NCBI RefSeq assembly: GCF_918698085.1
Contig: NZ_CAKKLP010000001.1
Coordinates: forward strand, 806,001 to 870,000
DNA from: Chryseobacterium sp. Bi04
Lineage (GTDB): Bacteria > Bacteroidota > Bacteroidia > Flavobacteriales > Weeksellaceae
Direction: 5' to 3'
DNA: 64,000 bases
Both the position numbers and the translations under genes were made by a program. Of the stretch, positions 42,986 to 51,009 are shown piece by piece (position 1 is the stretch's first letter; each line of letters starts with the position of its first letter). The notes below the pieces were generated by a model, which ran no database searches, was not told where the DNA came from, and saw only the letters and a program-made list of their open reading frames with translations.

Positions 42986-44118
42986 GAAAAATAAACTTTT
43001 GTCTCCTGCTCTTCATATTGGTTTTTTTTGTGGCCTGCCGTACCGATGATATTATCGTCCGTCAGGAAGTGGTGGAAGGGTTGGCAGCACCTGAGAATAC
43101 TGCTATTAAAGGCTTTTACGTATTGAATGAAGGGAATATGGGAAGCAATAAATGTACCCTTGACTTTTTCGACTATACCAAAGGAACTTACTATCGGAAT
43201 ATGTATGCAGAAGTGAACCCTAATGTGATCAAAGAATTGGGGGATGTAGGAAATGATATTAAAATTTACGGAAGCAAACTGTATATCGTGGTCAATGTTT
43301 CCAATAAAATTGAAGTGCTGGATGCTAAAACAGCCAAACGTATAACGTCCATCCCCTTACAGAACTGCAGATATTTAACATTTAAAAACGGAAAGGGCTA
43401 TGCCAGCAGTTATGCAGGCCCTGTAGATATCAATCCTAATGCACCCAAAGGTAAAATAGTGGAAATAGATACAGCTTCTCTGGCTATACAACGCCAGGCC
43501 GCAGTGGGATATCAGCCTGAGGAAATAGAAATTGTTGGGGATCAGCTTTTTGTAGCCAATTCCGGAGGATATATGGCTCCAAACTACGACAGAACAGTCT
43601 CTGTAATCGATTTAAATAGTTTTACAGAAACCAGAAAAATAGATGTTGCCATTAATCTTCACCGGCTTAAAAAAGACAGTTATGGTGACCTGTATGTAAG
43701 CTCCCGGGGAGATTATTATTCAGTGCCCTCCAGTTTATATCTGATTGACGCTGCAACAGGGACGATAAAAAAAGACTTTCATATGGCGGTAAGCGAGATG
43801 ACGATTGTGAATGACAAACTTTATTTCTATGGAAATGAATTCAATTACAATACCCATACCTCTCAAAAAACATTCGGGATTATTGATGTAAAAACAGAAC
43901 AGATTATTTCTGACAGAATTTTTGATAAGGAATATGAAAATGTTATAAAAACCCCTTACGGAATTGCTGTGAACCCAATTACAGAGGATGTTTATATTAC
44001 TGATGCCCGGAACTATGTTGCAATGGGCTTCGTGTACTGTTTCGATAAAAATGGCCATTTCAAATGGAAAACCGAGGGAGGAAATATCCCTGCCCATTTT
44101 ACTTTTCTATATAAATAA
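42982..44118 (+). CDS. BtuG-like beta-propeller lipoprotein
   Basis: A 378-residue surface-type lipoprotein (lipobox FFVAC, Cys19) with YncE/DUF5074-like beta-propeller repeats: recurring segments such as DIKIYGSKLYIVVNVSNKIEVLDAKT, ADIEIVGDQ-like phrases and TPYGIAVNPITEDVYITDARN. BtuG of Bacteroides is a seven-bladed propeller lipoprotein that grips cobalamin and feeds BtuB. The ATG overlaps the receptor stop as ATGA, so the two are translated together. A BtuG role is inferred from fold and place; binding is not shown. Confidence 0.82.
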   Translation: MRKINFCLLLFILVFFVACRTDDIIVRQEVVEGLAAPENTAIKGFYVLNEGNMGSNKCTLDFFDYTKGTYYRNMYAEVNPNVIKELGDVGNDIKIYGSKLYIVVNVSNKIEVLDAKTAKRITSIPLQNCRYLTFKNGKGYASSYAGPVDINPNAPKGKIVEIDTASLAIQRQAAVGYQPEEIEIVGDQLFVANSGGYMAPNYDRTVSVIDLNSFTETRKIDVAINLHRLKKDSYGDLYVSSRGDYYSVPSSLYLIDAATGTIKKDFHMAVSEMTIVNDKLYFYGNEFNYNTHTSQKTFGIIDVKTEQIISDRIFDKEYENVIKTPYGIAVNPITEDVYITDARNYVAMGFVYCFDKNGHFKWKTEGGNIPAHFTFLYK

Positions 44119-44133
44119 TTAAAACTGATAAAC

Positions 44134-45327
44134 ATGAAGATCAATACTTTCACCTACTTAAAAACAGGTTTTTTATCATTTCTTCTCATAGGAATGACAG
44201 CCTGTAAACATGATGATGAGGATAATTTTGTATTTAACGGGTTGGATGACTCTTATACTATTGAACGTTTTGAAGTTCTGAGCATTCCCACCAATATTTC
44301 AGGAAACTTTACCTGGAGTGTGAAAGATTCCATTATTTCTCAAAGTTCAGAACTTGAATTTATCAGTCCGGTAGTTGCTACTTATCCATTGACACTTAAG
44401 ATAGAAAGTAATGGGAATGTTCATACCTATCATTCTAAAATAATAGTGGAAAAAGAAGCGGCTACCTACAGCAAGTATATTGCTGAGGTTTTTGAGTATC
44501 GCCCGGCTCCCGGACAGTTTATGAATAAGATTCCCGAATATGAACCGGGAAATACTGCTGAAAATATGCTTCAGAAAGCAAGAGAATCTTTGATAGGCTC
44601 CAGTTTTCAGGAAATAAGCCTTGGTGGTTTTGGAGGCTATGTCGTTTTTGGATTTGATCATACGATTCCCAACCTGAATGGAAGAGATTTTAAAATCCTT
44701 GGAAATGCCTTTTTTGGAAATACAGCTGCTGACCCCCGTTCAGGATCCTGTGAACCGGGAATTATTGTAGTGGCCTACGACAGAAACAAAAACGGAAAGC
44801 CTGATGATAATGAATGGTACGAAATTGCAGGAAGTGAGCATTTTAAAAATACAACCGTAAAAGATTATAGCATAACTTATTTCAAGCCCGCTGAGAATAA
44901 ACCTCCTGTTTCTGGAAGTTTAGGCTGGCAGGTTGACACAGAATACATCAAATGGCAGGATAATCTTGGGAATAATGGATTTAAAACAAAGAATATGTTC
45001 CATTTACAAAGTTATTATCCTTTATGGTTTTCCGATGCTTCTTACAGTTTTACAGGGACTAAGCTTAAAGATAATTATTATGATCAAAGCGGAACAGGAT
45101 CGTATTGGGTAGGAAAATCATATGAATTTGGCTACGCAGACAATGCTCCCAATAAAGATGATGCTTCTAATATTGATATTTCCTGGGCGGTAGACAGGAA
45201 TGGCAGATATGTAAAACTTCCGGGTATCGACTTTGTCAAAGTATACACGGGAATCAATCAGGAAGCCGGATGGGTAGGCGAAGTTTCTACAGAAGTTTCA
45301 GGAGCTTATGATTTATACTTTAAATAA
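44134..45327 (+). CDS. B12-locus cell-surface lipoprotein
   Basis: A 397-residue lipoprotein (lipobox GMTAC, Cys24). The first part, about residues 35-110, resembles a PKD/Ig-like domain (IPTNISGNFTWSVKDS). The main part, about residues 120-395, is beta-rich with GGYVVFGFDHTIPN, DRNKNGKPDDNEWYEI (a Ca-binding-loop-like DxNxNGxxDD) and VKVYTGINQEAGWVGE. Proteins of this type are encoded beside BtuB/BtuG in Bacteroidota; it could be another surface cobalamin-binding protein of the BtuH sort, but I cannot confirm that from sequence alone. It begins 15 bases after the propeller gene. Confidence 0.72.
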   Translation: MKINTFTYLKTGFLSFLLIGMTACKHDDEDNFVFNGLDDSYTIERFEVLSIPTNISGNFTWSVKDSIISQSSELEFISPVVATYPLTLKIESNGNVHTYHSKIIVEKEAATYSKYIAEVFEYRPAPGQFMNKIPEYEPGNTAENMLQKARESLIGSSFQEISLGGFGGYVVFGFDHTIPNLNGRDFKILGNAFFGNTAADPRSGSCEPGIIVVAYDRNKNGKPDDNEWYEIAGSEHFKNTTVKDYSITYFKPAENKPPVSGSLGWQVDTEYIKWQDNLGNNGFKTKNMFHLQSYYPLWFSDASYSFTGTKLKDNYYDQSGTGSYWVGKSYEFGYADNAPNKDDASNIDISWAVDRNGRYVKLPGIDFVKVYTGINQEAGWVGEVSTEVSGAYDLYFK

Positions 45328-45362
45328 CAGTAGACCATACAATAAATTTTAAATTAATAGAA

Positions 45363-47684
45363 ATGAAAAAGTTTTATCTTTTTACTCTGCTTTTTCTATT
45401 TGCATTTTTTACCAATGCACAGATAAAAGTTCAGGGTGTTCTCCGAAATGATATTCAGGGAACGGAAACAAGTCAGCTTAGAGCAGCTGTAGCACCATCA
45501 ATCAGTTTTTCCGAGATTAAGTATTGGGTAGGAACAGGCTCAAACGAAGCTGCTTTTGTAGTACAGTGGAACGACAGTAAAAATCCGGATGCCCTGGTTT
45601 GGGGATTCAGATGGAACGGAACTGCTACAGGCGCAGACATGATTAAAGCAATTGCTAAAGAAGATCGTAGACTTTTTACACTGCTTTATCAGGGAACACC
45701 ACAGGGAACAGCAGTTGGAGGTTTTGGTTTCGATCTGGACGGGCAAAATCTCAATGCCCTGTATTATAACGGAAATACAGCATCTCCGATTTCTCCGGTA
45801 AACGGAATTGTTAATACCACAGCATATAATTTTGATAATTATACCGGAGTGGATGCTAACGACCACTGGCAGTCCGGATGGGCAACTAAAGGATACTGGT
45901 CTTATTGGATAAAAAATCCTGCAAGCGCTAATTTTGGATACTCCGGGGTAGGAGCATCTTCCCGTACGTTGCAAAACGGTTCATGGGATGTATGGAATTT
46001 CAATCCTTCATTCACTTCAGTTCCCATTTCTTCTACGATGACTCCGGTTTCTCCTTATGTTGCTTCTGCAAGCCTTATGAGTCTGATGAACCCTGCTAAT
46101 CGTTTTAATCCGACAAGTTTTACAGAGGGTTTCTTTATCGTTAATGAAGAATGGTTCGGCCATACAAACGGATCGGTAAACTTTATAAATAATAACGGAC
46201 AGATCAGTTACCGTGTATATAGTGAGGCTAATAACAACCATGCTTTTGGAGCCACTACCCAATTTGGAACCATTTATGGGGATAAGTTTTACTTTGTATC
46301 AAAGCAGGAGGCAGACCCTGGAGATGTTCAATATACACCTGGAGGAAGACTGGTGGTTGCCAATGCGCAAACAATGCAGAAACTAGCCGCATTTGATAAT
46401 ATCGGAGGAGGTGATGGAAGATCATTTGTAGGAGTAAATGAGCATAAAGGATATATCGGAGCTTCCAATGGAGTCTATTTATTTAATATCGATAACCTTC
46501 AGGTTGGAGGATTAATTCCAGGTACGGCAGGTGCAGGAGGACCTTACAGTGATCAGGTGGGAAACATGATCCGTACTTCACAATATGTGTTTGCAGTAAA
46601 ACAGGGAGAAGGTATTTTAGTCATTGATCCTAAAACCGATACCCTTGTTACTACCATTACCGGAGACTTCTATTCTGTTACTCAGGCTAAAGACGGAAGT
46701 ATCTGGGCCATTAAGAGTCAGGCGGTAGTAAATATCCATCCTACTACTTTTGCCACTCAGTTCTATGTCATTCCTACCACAACATATCCTGATCCTTGGG
46801 GAGCATGGAATGCAGGAAGTTTTTCAGCAAGCAACACAGAAAATACACTCTACTGGTTTATATCTGCAGGTTGGGGTTCCGGAAACAGGATCGTTAAATT
46901 TGATGTAACGGCTAAAAGCTTTAATGAAAATTTTATTACCATTCCGGGACAGACGGGAACTTACAAGCAGACTCCTTATGGAGCAGGATTACGTGTAAAT
47001 CCAGTGACGGGAGAACTTATTGTAAATACTACCGAAACAGGAGGCCATTATCAAAAAAACTGGGTTCATATCTATGATGCTAATGGTAGCCTTACCAGTA
47101 CGAGAATATTGAGTGACTATTACTGGTTCCCTGCATTAACGGTATTCCCGGATAATACAGCTCCGGTGGTGAACAATACGCTGCCTTCACAGGTTACTGT
47201 AGGAAATGTGACTACAATTGATTTGAAAACAGGGGTTTCTGATGAAGACAATAATACAGCTTCAATTGTGAAGACTATACAGTCAAATGACAATCCGGCA
47301 GTAGTTTCCGCAGTAATTAATAATAATGATGAGCTGGTATTGACTCCTGTTGCTTCGGGAACAGCCAGTATTGTTATCCGTTTTAATTCTAATGGTAAGA
47401 CGGCAGAAAAAACAATCACAGTAAACAGCCTTGGTTCTACGTTAGCTACCGCTGAGGTGAAAAAACTGGAGTTTAGTATTTATCCGAACCCGGTTACAGA
47501 TATTCTTATGATCAAAACTCAGGAGAAAATTGTAACTATTTCTGTGTACGATGCTTCAGGTAAATTGGTGAATACGCCATTCAGCAACGGACAGATCAAT
47601 ATGAGTATGTTACCAAAAGGAATGTATATTCTAAAAGCAGTAACGGATAAAGCAGTATATCAGCAAAAACTGATTAAAAAATAG
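45363..47684 (+). CDS. DUF5074-type propeller protein with T9SS sorting domain
   Basis: A 773-residue secreted protein. A signal peptide (residues 1-19, FTNA-Q) leads to an N-terminal domain (about 45-250, SFSEIKYWVGTGSNEAAFVV) and then a DUF5074-like beta-propeller (about 290-590). Residues about 595-690 form an Ig/cadherin-like stalk (PVVNNTLPSQVTVG, TIDLKTGVSDEDNN). The last 70 residues are a type A T9SS sorting domain (FSIYPNPVTDILMIKT, SVYDASGKLV, LPKGMYILKA). It would be carried out by type IX secretion and fixed to the surface, giving a second propeller for cobalamin capture. It is the last gene before a GC-rich terminator. Confidence 0.85.
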   Translation: MKKFYLFTLLFLFAFFTNAQIKVQGVLRNDIQGTETSQLRAAVAPSISFSEIKYWVGTGSNEAAFVVQWNDSKNPDALVWGFRWNGTATGADMIKAIAKEDRRLFTLLYQGTPQGTAVGGFGFDLDGQNLNALYYNGNTASPISPVNGIVNTTAYNFDNYTGVDANDHWQSGWATKGYWSYWIKNPASANFGYSGVGASSRTLQNGSWDVWNFNPSFTSVPISSTMTPVSPYVASASLMSLMNPANRFNPTSFTEGFFIVNEEWFGHTNGSVNFINNNGQISYRVYSEANNNHAFGATTQFGTIYGDKFYFVSKQEADPGDVQYTPGGRLVVANAQTMQKLAAFDNIGGGDGRSFVGVNEHKGYIGASNGVYLFNIDNLQVGGLIPGTAGAGGPYSDQVGNMIRTSQYVFAVKQGEGILVIDPKTDTLVTTITGDFYSVTQAKDGSIWAIKSQAVVNIHPTTFATQFYVIPTTTYPDPWGAWNAGSFSASNTENTLYWFISAGWGSGNRIVKFDVTAKSFNENFITIPGQTGTYKQTPYGAGLRVNPVTGELIVNTTETGGHYQKNWVHIYDANGSLTSTRILSDYYWFPALTVFPDNTAPVVNNTLPSQVTVGNVTTIDLKTGVSDEDNNTASIVKTIQSNDNPAVVSAVINNNDELVLTPVASGTASIVIRFNSNGKTAEKTITVNSLGSTLATAEVKKLEFSIYPNPVTDILMIKTQEKIVTISVYDASGKLVNTPFSNGQINMSMLPKGMYILKAVTDKAVYQQKLIKK

Positions 47685-47711
47685 TTTTAGCATAGCTATT
47701 TTGTTTCATTT

Positions 47712-47741
47712 AGCCCCGGCCAATTTTGACCGGGGCTTTTG
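47712..47741 (+). terminator. terminator of the B12 operon
   Basis: AGCCCCGG (47712-47719) pairs with CCGGGGCT (47730-47737), followed by TTTT. Strong GC stem, 27 bases after the last stop. Confidence 0.9.
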
Positions 47742-47804
47742 TATAATAAGAAGAGCGTTGATGCTGCTTTACAAGAATGGAAGATCATAAATGGGAGTAT
47801 ATAG

Positions 47805-47831
47805 GAAGGCAGGCTGTTTAGGCCTGCCTTC
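47805..47831 (-). terminator. terminator of T9SS array gene 1
   Basis: GAAGGCAGGC (47805-47814) pairs with GCCTGCCTTC (47822-47831), directly past the stop of the gene at 47857-49350. Its GGCAGGC core recurs in the hairpins of other array genes. Confidence 0.75.
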
Positions 47832-47856
47832 TTATATGAACTAAATACGATGAGTT

Positions 47857-49350
47857 TTATCTTGTTAAGATAATTTTACGGGTATATACTTTTTTGTCTT
47901 TCGTTTGTAAGGTAAGAATATACACACCTCCTGGCAAAGTATAGGGAAGATCAAACGTTTTTGAAGTGAATTTCGAATGGTATACTTCTTCTCCGGATAT
48001 ATTTCTCACGGAAATATCTGAATCTACTAAAAGCATGTTTCCATCCAGGGTAATCTGTCCGGTAGTAGGATTAGGGGTTACAGTGAGTATTTCATTGGTG
48101 ATTGCTCCTTTATTTGTAGACGGAACAGGTGAGACTGGAATATTATAAGAATTGTATAATACTTGTATGTCCAGAGGAGGAAGTACTCTGTCATAGAGGA
48201 CTAACTCATCAAGTTGTGCCCCATTGACAGAAATTTCGAAATACTTTTTAGCTATAGGATACCCTATCCATTGTAAACAGTTTTTTTGGGGGTCTATTGG
48301 ATCAGTAATATAGGCTGGCTGCCCGTTAATATATAAGCATACTCTGCCACGCCTTAGGATAGTACCACTTCGAAACCATTCATGCTCAAAAACCATTGTA
48401 TAAAAGTTAAACTTACCAGAAGTGATGGGGAATACAAGGTCATAAGGAGAATCAACACCATACCCCAAATGTGCATTTTCAGGTTTTATCTTAATATGTC
48501 TTCCGAAAGCTTCTAAATTAAGAAAAGGTGGTGAAAACCCCTCTTCAGGGGCATCAACACGTGCCCAAAATGAAATGGTTTTTGGTGTTGTAGGAATAGA
48601 TGTAAACATTGGAGGGCTTTGAAGGTTATAACTTTGATCTGTTAAAGGTATTGGTCCTAAACCTTGATTACATACCTGATTGTTTTTGAACGCAGGGTTA
48701 TTGTTTACGGTATGTAAGCTAACACCTGATACGGTGTCTGTTGTATTTCCGTTAAAAGGATAATAAAGAAGTGGATTAGGTGGAGAGGAGCATATTGGAA
48801 TATCCATACGATAGGCATAATAGATTCTGAATTCATCATTTAAGGTTAGAAGTCCTGAGTTTAATGTTATTCTAACACGGTCATAGGGAACAGTGATGTA
48901 AGGAAGCTCAATAATTCCTCTTTGTGGATCTTGGGTACTAATCTTAAGAAGGTTACTGCCTATGTTTATAGCACCATAATAAATATCATTTCCATTCATT
49001 AACTCTACTGTAACTCCATTGAGAAGGGCTATTGAGAGCGCACTGTTGCCAGTGCCTATACCAATGACAAGTTTTGATAATTTTGTACTTGCTGGAAAAT
49101 ATAAAACTTGTCCGAGTTTATTGGCTATTCCTAATGGAATTTTCAGGGAAGAATAATTGTCTTCATTGTTTCCAACAGCATTGTTGGGGTTTTGAACATT
49201 ACATCCTACGCATAATCCTTCAGAAAACACTGCTTGTGAACTTGCATAGATCTTGTTTTGTGCATAGTACAGAGAAGTACTGAGGATCAGCGAATAGGCC
49301 CAGATTACCGTTTGCATGAAACGATAGCCTGAAAATAAATAAGTTTTCAT
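47857..49350 (-). CDS. T9SS array protein 1: CxxC N-domain, LamG-like domain, sorting domain
   Basis: A 497-residue secreted protein, member 1 of five paralogues. Signal peptide about residues 1-30 (LYYA-Q). N-domain about 31-185: an IYASSQ start, CVGC (a CxxC) with NPNNAVGNNEDNYSSL, a VIGIGTG segment, and a closing RVRITLNSGLLTL...YYAYR. Residues about 190-410 look like a LamG/concanavalin-type lectin domain (LLYYPFNGNTTDTV, TISFWARVD, NGAQLDELVLYDRVL), which suggests glycan or surface binding. The last 75 residues are a T9SS type A sorting domain (VTPNPTTGQITLDG, GGVYILTLQTKDKKVYTRK). It has its own terminator. Function is unknown. Confidence 0.85.
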   Translation of the reverse strand: MKTYLFSGYRFMQTVIWAYSLILSTSLYYAQNKIYASSQAVFSEGLCVGCNVQNPNNAVGNNEDNYSSLKIPLGIANKLGQVLYFPASTKLSKLVIGIGTGNSALSIALLNGVTVELMNGNDIYYGAINIGSNLLKISTQDPQRGIIELPYITVPYDRVRITLNSGLLTLNDEFRIYYAYRMDIPICSSPPNPLLYYPFNGNTTDTVSGVSLHTVNNNPAFKNNQVCNQGLGPIPLTDQSYNLQSPPMFTSIPTTPKTISFWARVDAPEEGFSPPFLNLEAFGRHIKIKPENAHLGYGVDSPYDLVFPITSGKFNFYTMVFEHEWFRSGTILRRGRVCLYINGQPAYITDPIDPQKNCLQWIGYPIAKKYFEISVNGAQLDELVLYDRVLPPLDIQVLYNSYNIPVSPVPSTNKGAITNEILTVTPNPTTGQITLDGNMLLVDSDISVRNISGEEVYHSKFTSKTFDLPYTLPGGVYILTLQTKDKKVYTRKIILTR

Positions 49351-49398
49351 ATTTTGAGAGTTTTGGTTGTTGTGTTTAAATAAGTTTATATTAAAAAT

Positions 49399-49423
49399 AA
49401 GGCAGAGCTAAGCTGTCTGCCTT
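49399..49423 (-). terminator. terminator of T9SS array gene 2
   Basis: AAGGCAGA (49399-49406) pairs with TCTGCCTT (49416-49423), 13 bases past the stop of gene 2, with an A-rich run on the 5' side (a T-run on the minus strand). Confidence 0.75.
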
Positions 49424-49436
49424 ACTATATTATTTT

Positions 49437-50933
49437 CTACCGTGTTAAAATAATCTTACGGGTATACACTTTCTTATCTTTTGTCTGTAGACTAAGGATA
49501 TAAACTCCTCCCGGAAGGGTAACTGGGAGATTAAAAGTTTTTGAAATGAATTTCGATTGATAGACCTCTTTTCCGGATATGTTTCTTACAGAAATGTCTG
49601 AATCTACTAAAAGAATACTTCCATCCAGGGTAATTTGTCCTGTGGTGGGGTTAGGTGTGACGCTGAGTGCTTCCTTTTCCGGGATTGCTTTTATTACTGA
49701 AGCCCCAGAGGAAATGTTGGATAAGTTAGAACTAATCCCTTTGTATGAATTGAATAATATTTTTATTTCATCTGTTGTAAGAACTTTGTCATACACCACA
49801 AATTCATCTATTTCTGAGCGGTCAAGGATAATAGTGTTCGTAGCTTCGGTTATTAAATTAAGTATTGTCTGATAATTATTCAGGTCCAGAACAACATACC
49901 GATTATCAACAAAAAGTAATTCCCCATTTTTGTAGATTCTGAGAATCCCATCATTATTAATTATTATATAATGATTCCATTCCGTAGCCGGAGTAATACC
50001 CCAATTATCAGAAAGGTTATCAGTGAGCCCAAAATTAGGAGGTCGTAACATAAGTTTTATACTATCTGGAGCTATGCGGACTCTTTCAGGAGTTGTATCA
50101 ACCATTAGGGCAGGTGATGAAGAACCAGCCTGTCTTGGCTCTGTTTTAGCCCAGAATGCTATAGTATGATTAAGGATGACCTCGGAAAGAGCCTTGCCAT
50201 TTAAGTTGAATCCAGCTTTTAAACTGTAAGGAGATCCTGCTGATGCTCCGAGCCCTTTACCACATATTGTGTTATTTTTGAATAGGGGAGTAGCGGTGCT
50301 GGCCATATTAAAACCAGCTATCATATCATTGATATTACCGTTGAAGGAATAATATTGTACAGGATCAAAAGCAGGAAAAGTACAGCCATCAGGTATATGG
50401 TAGGCATAATATATACTAAGCCCGCTGTTCAGATTAAGCAATCCACTGTTTAAAGTTACTCTTACGCGATCATAGGGTTTGGTGGCAATAAATTCTATTG
50501 TTCCTTTACTTGGGTTTGATATATTAATTTTGAGAAGTTCACTGTTTACAATTTTATAATCATTGTTTGAAACGTTTCCGTTAAATGTTTCTATTGCTAC
50601 CCCGCCAAGCAGCTGAGCAGATAAAGAAGTTTGACCTGTTCCAATACCAATAACAACTTTATTTAATTTTGTTGTTGCCGGAAAAATTAATGTTTGTTCT
50701 ATTCTTGCAGCAATACCCAATGGAATTTGCATCAAAGAATAATCGTTTTCATTAGATCCGACGGCATTTTGTGGATTTTGTAAAGAACAGAGTAAGCATC
50801 CTCCATAGATTTGCGAGTTTTGATTGCTGACGTACACTTTTTGTGCAAAAGAAAATGTGGTCATTAGAGACAGCATAGAAATTAGTGACCAGGCTTTCAC
50901 CAGATGGTGCGCTGAAAATAAATGTGTTTTCAT
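49437..50933 (-). CDS. T9SS array protein 2: CxxC N-domain, LamG-like domain, sorting domain
   Basis: A 498-residue paralogue of protein 1 with the same layout. Signal peptide residues 1-30 (FSFA-Q). N-domain about 31-182 with a CLLC Cys pair, NPQNAVGSNENDYSLM, VIGIGTGQTSLSAQLLGGV and PYDRVRVTLNSGLLNL. LamG-like part about 195-400 (VQYYSFNGNINDM, HTIAFWAKTEP, EIDEFVVYDKVL). Sorting domain from about 425, almost identical to that of protein 1. The conserved termini and diverged lectin-like middle suggest different ligands. It has its own terminator, 86 bases upstream of gene 1. Confidence 0.85.
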   Translation of the reverse strand: MKTHLFSAHHLVKAWSLISMLSLMTTFSFAQKVYVSNQNSQIYGGCLLCSLQNPQNAVGSNENDYSLMQIPLGIAARIEQTLIFPATTKLNKVVIGIGTGQTSLSAQLLGGVAIETFNGNVSNNDYKIVNSELLKINISNPSKGTIEFIATKPYDRVRVTLNSGLLNLNSGLSIYYAYHIPDGCTFPAFDPVQYYSFNGNINDMIAGFNMASTATPLFKNNTICGKGLGASAGSPYSLKAGFNLNGKALSEVILNHTIAFWAKTEPRQAGSSSPALMVDTTPERVRIAPDSIKLMLRPPNFGLTDNLSDNWGITPATEWNHYIIINNDGILRIYKNGELLFVDNRYVVLDLNNYQTILNLITEATNTIILDRSEIDEFVVYDKVLTTDEIKILFNSYKGISSNLSNISSGASVIKAIPEKEALSVTPNPTTGQITLDGSILLVDSDISVRNISGKEVYQSKFISKTFNLPVTLPGGVYILSLQTKDKKVYTRKIILTR

Positions 50934-50963
50934 ATAGTGGGATTTGATTTTTTGTTGTAGAAA

Positions 50964-50993
50964 AGTATGACACCATCAGGATGATGTCATACT
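50964..50993 (-). terminator. terminator of T9SS array gene 3
   Basis: AGTATGACA (50964-50972) pairs with TGTCATACT (50985-50993), with a further CATC/GATG inner stem, 16 bases past the stop of gene 3. Confidence 0.75.
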
Positions 50994-51009
50994 GTATTTT
51001 TCAAAAAGA

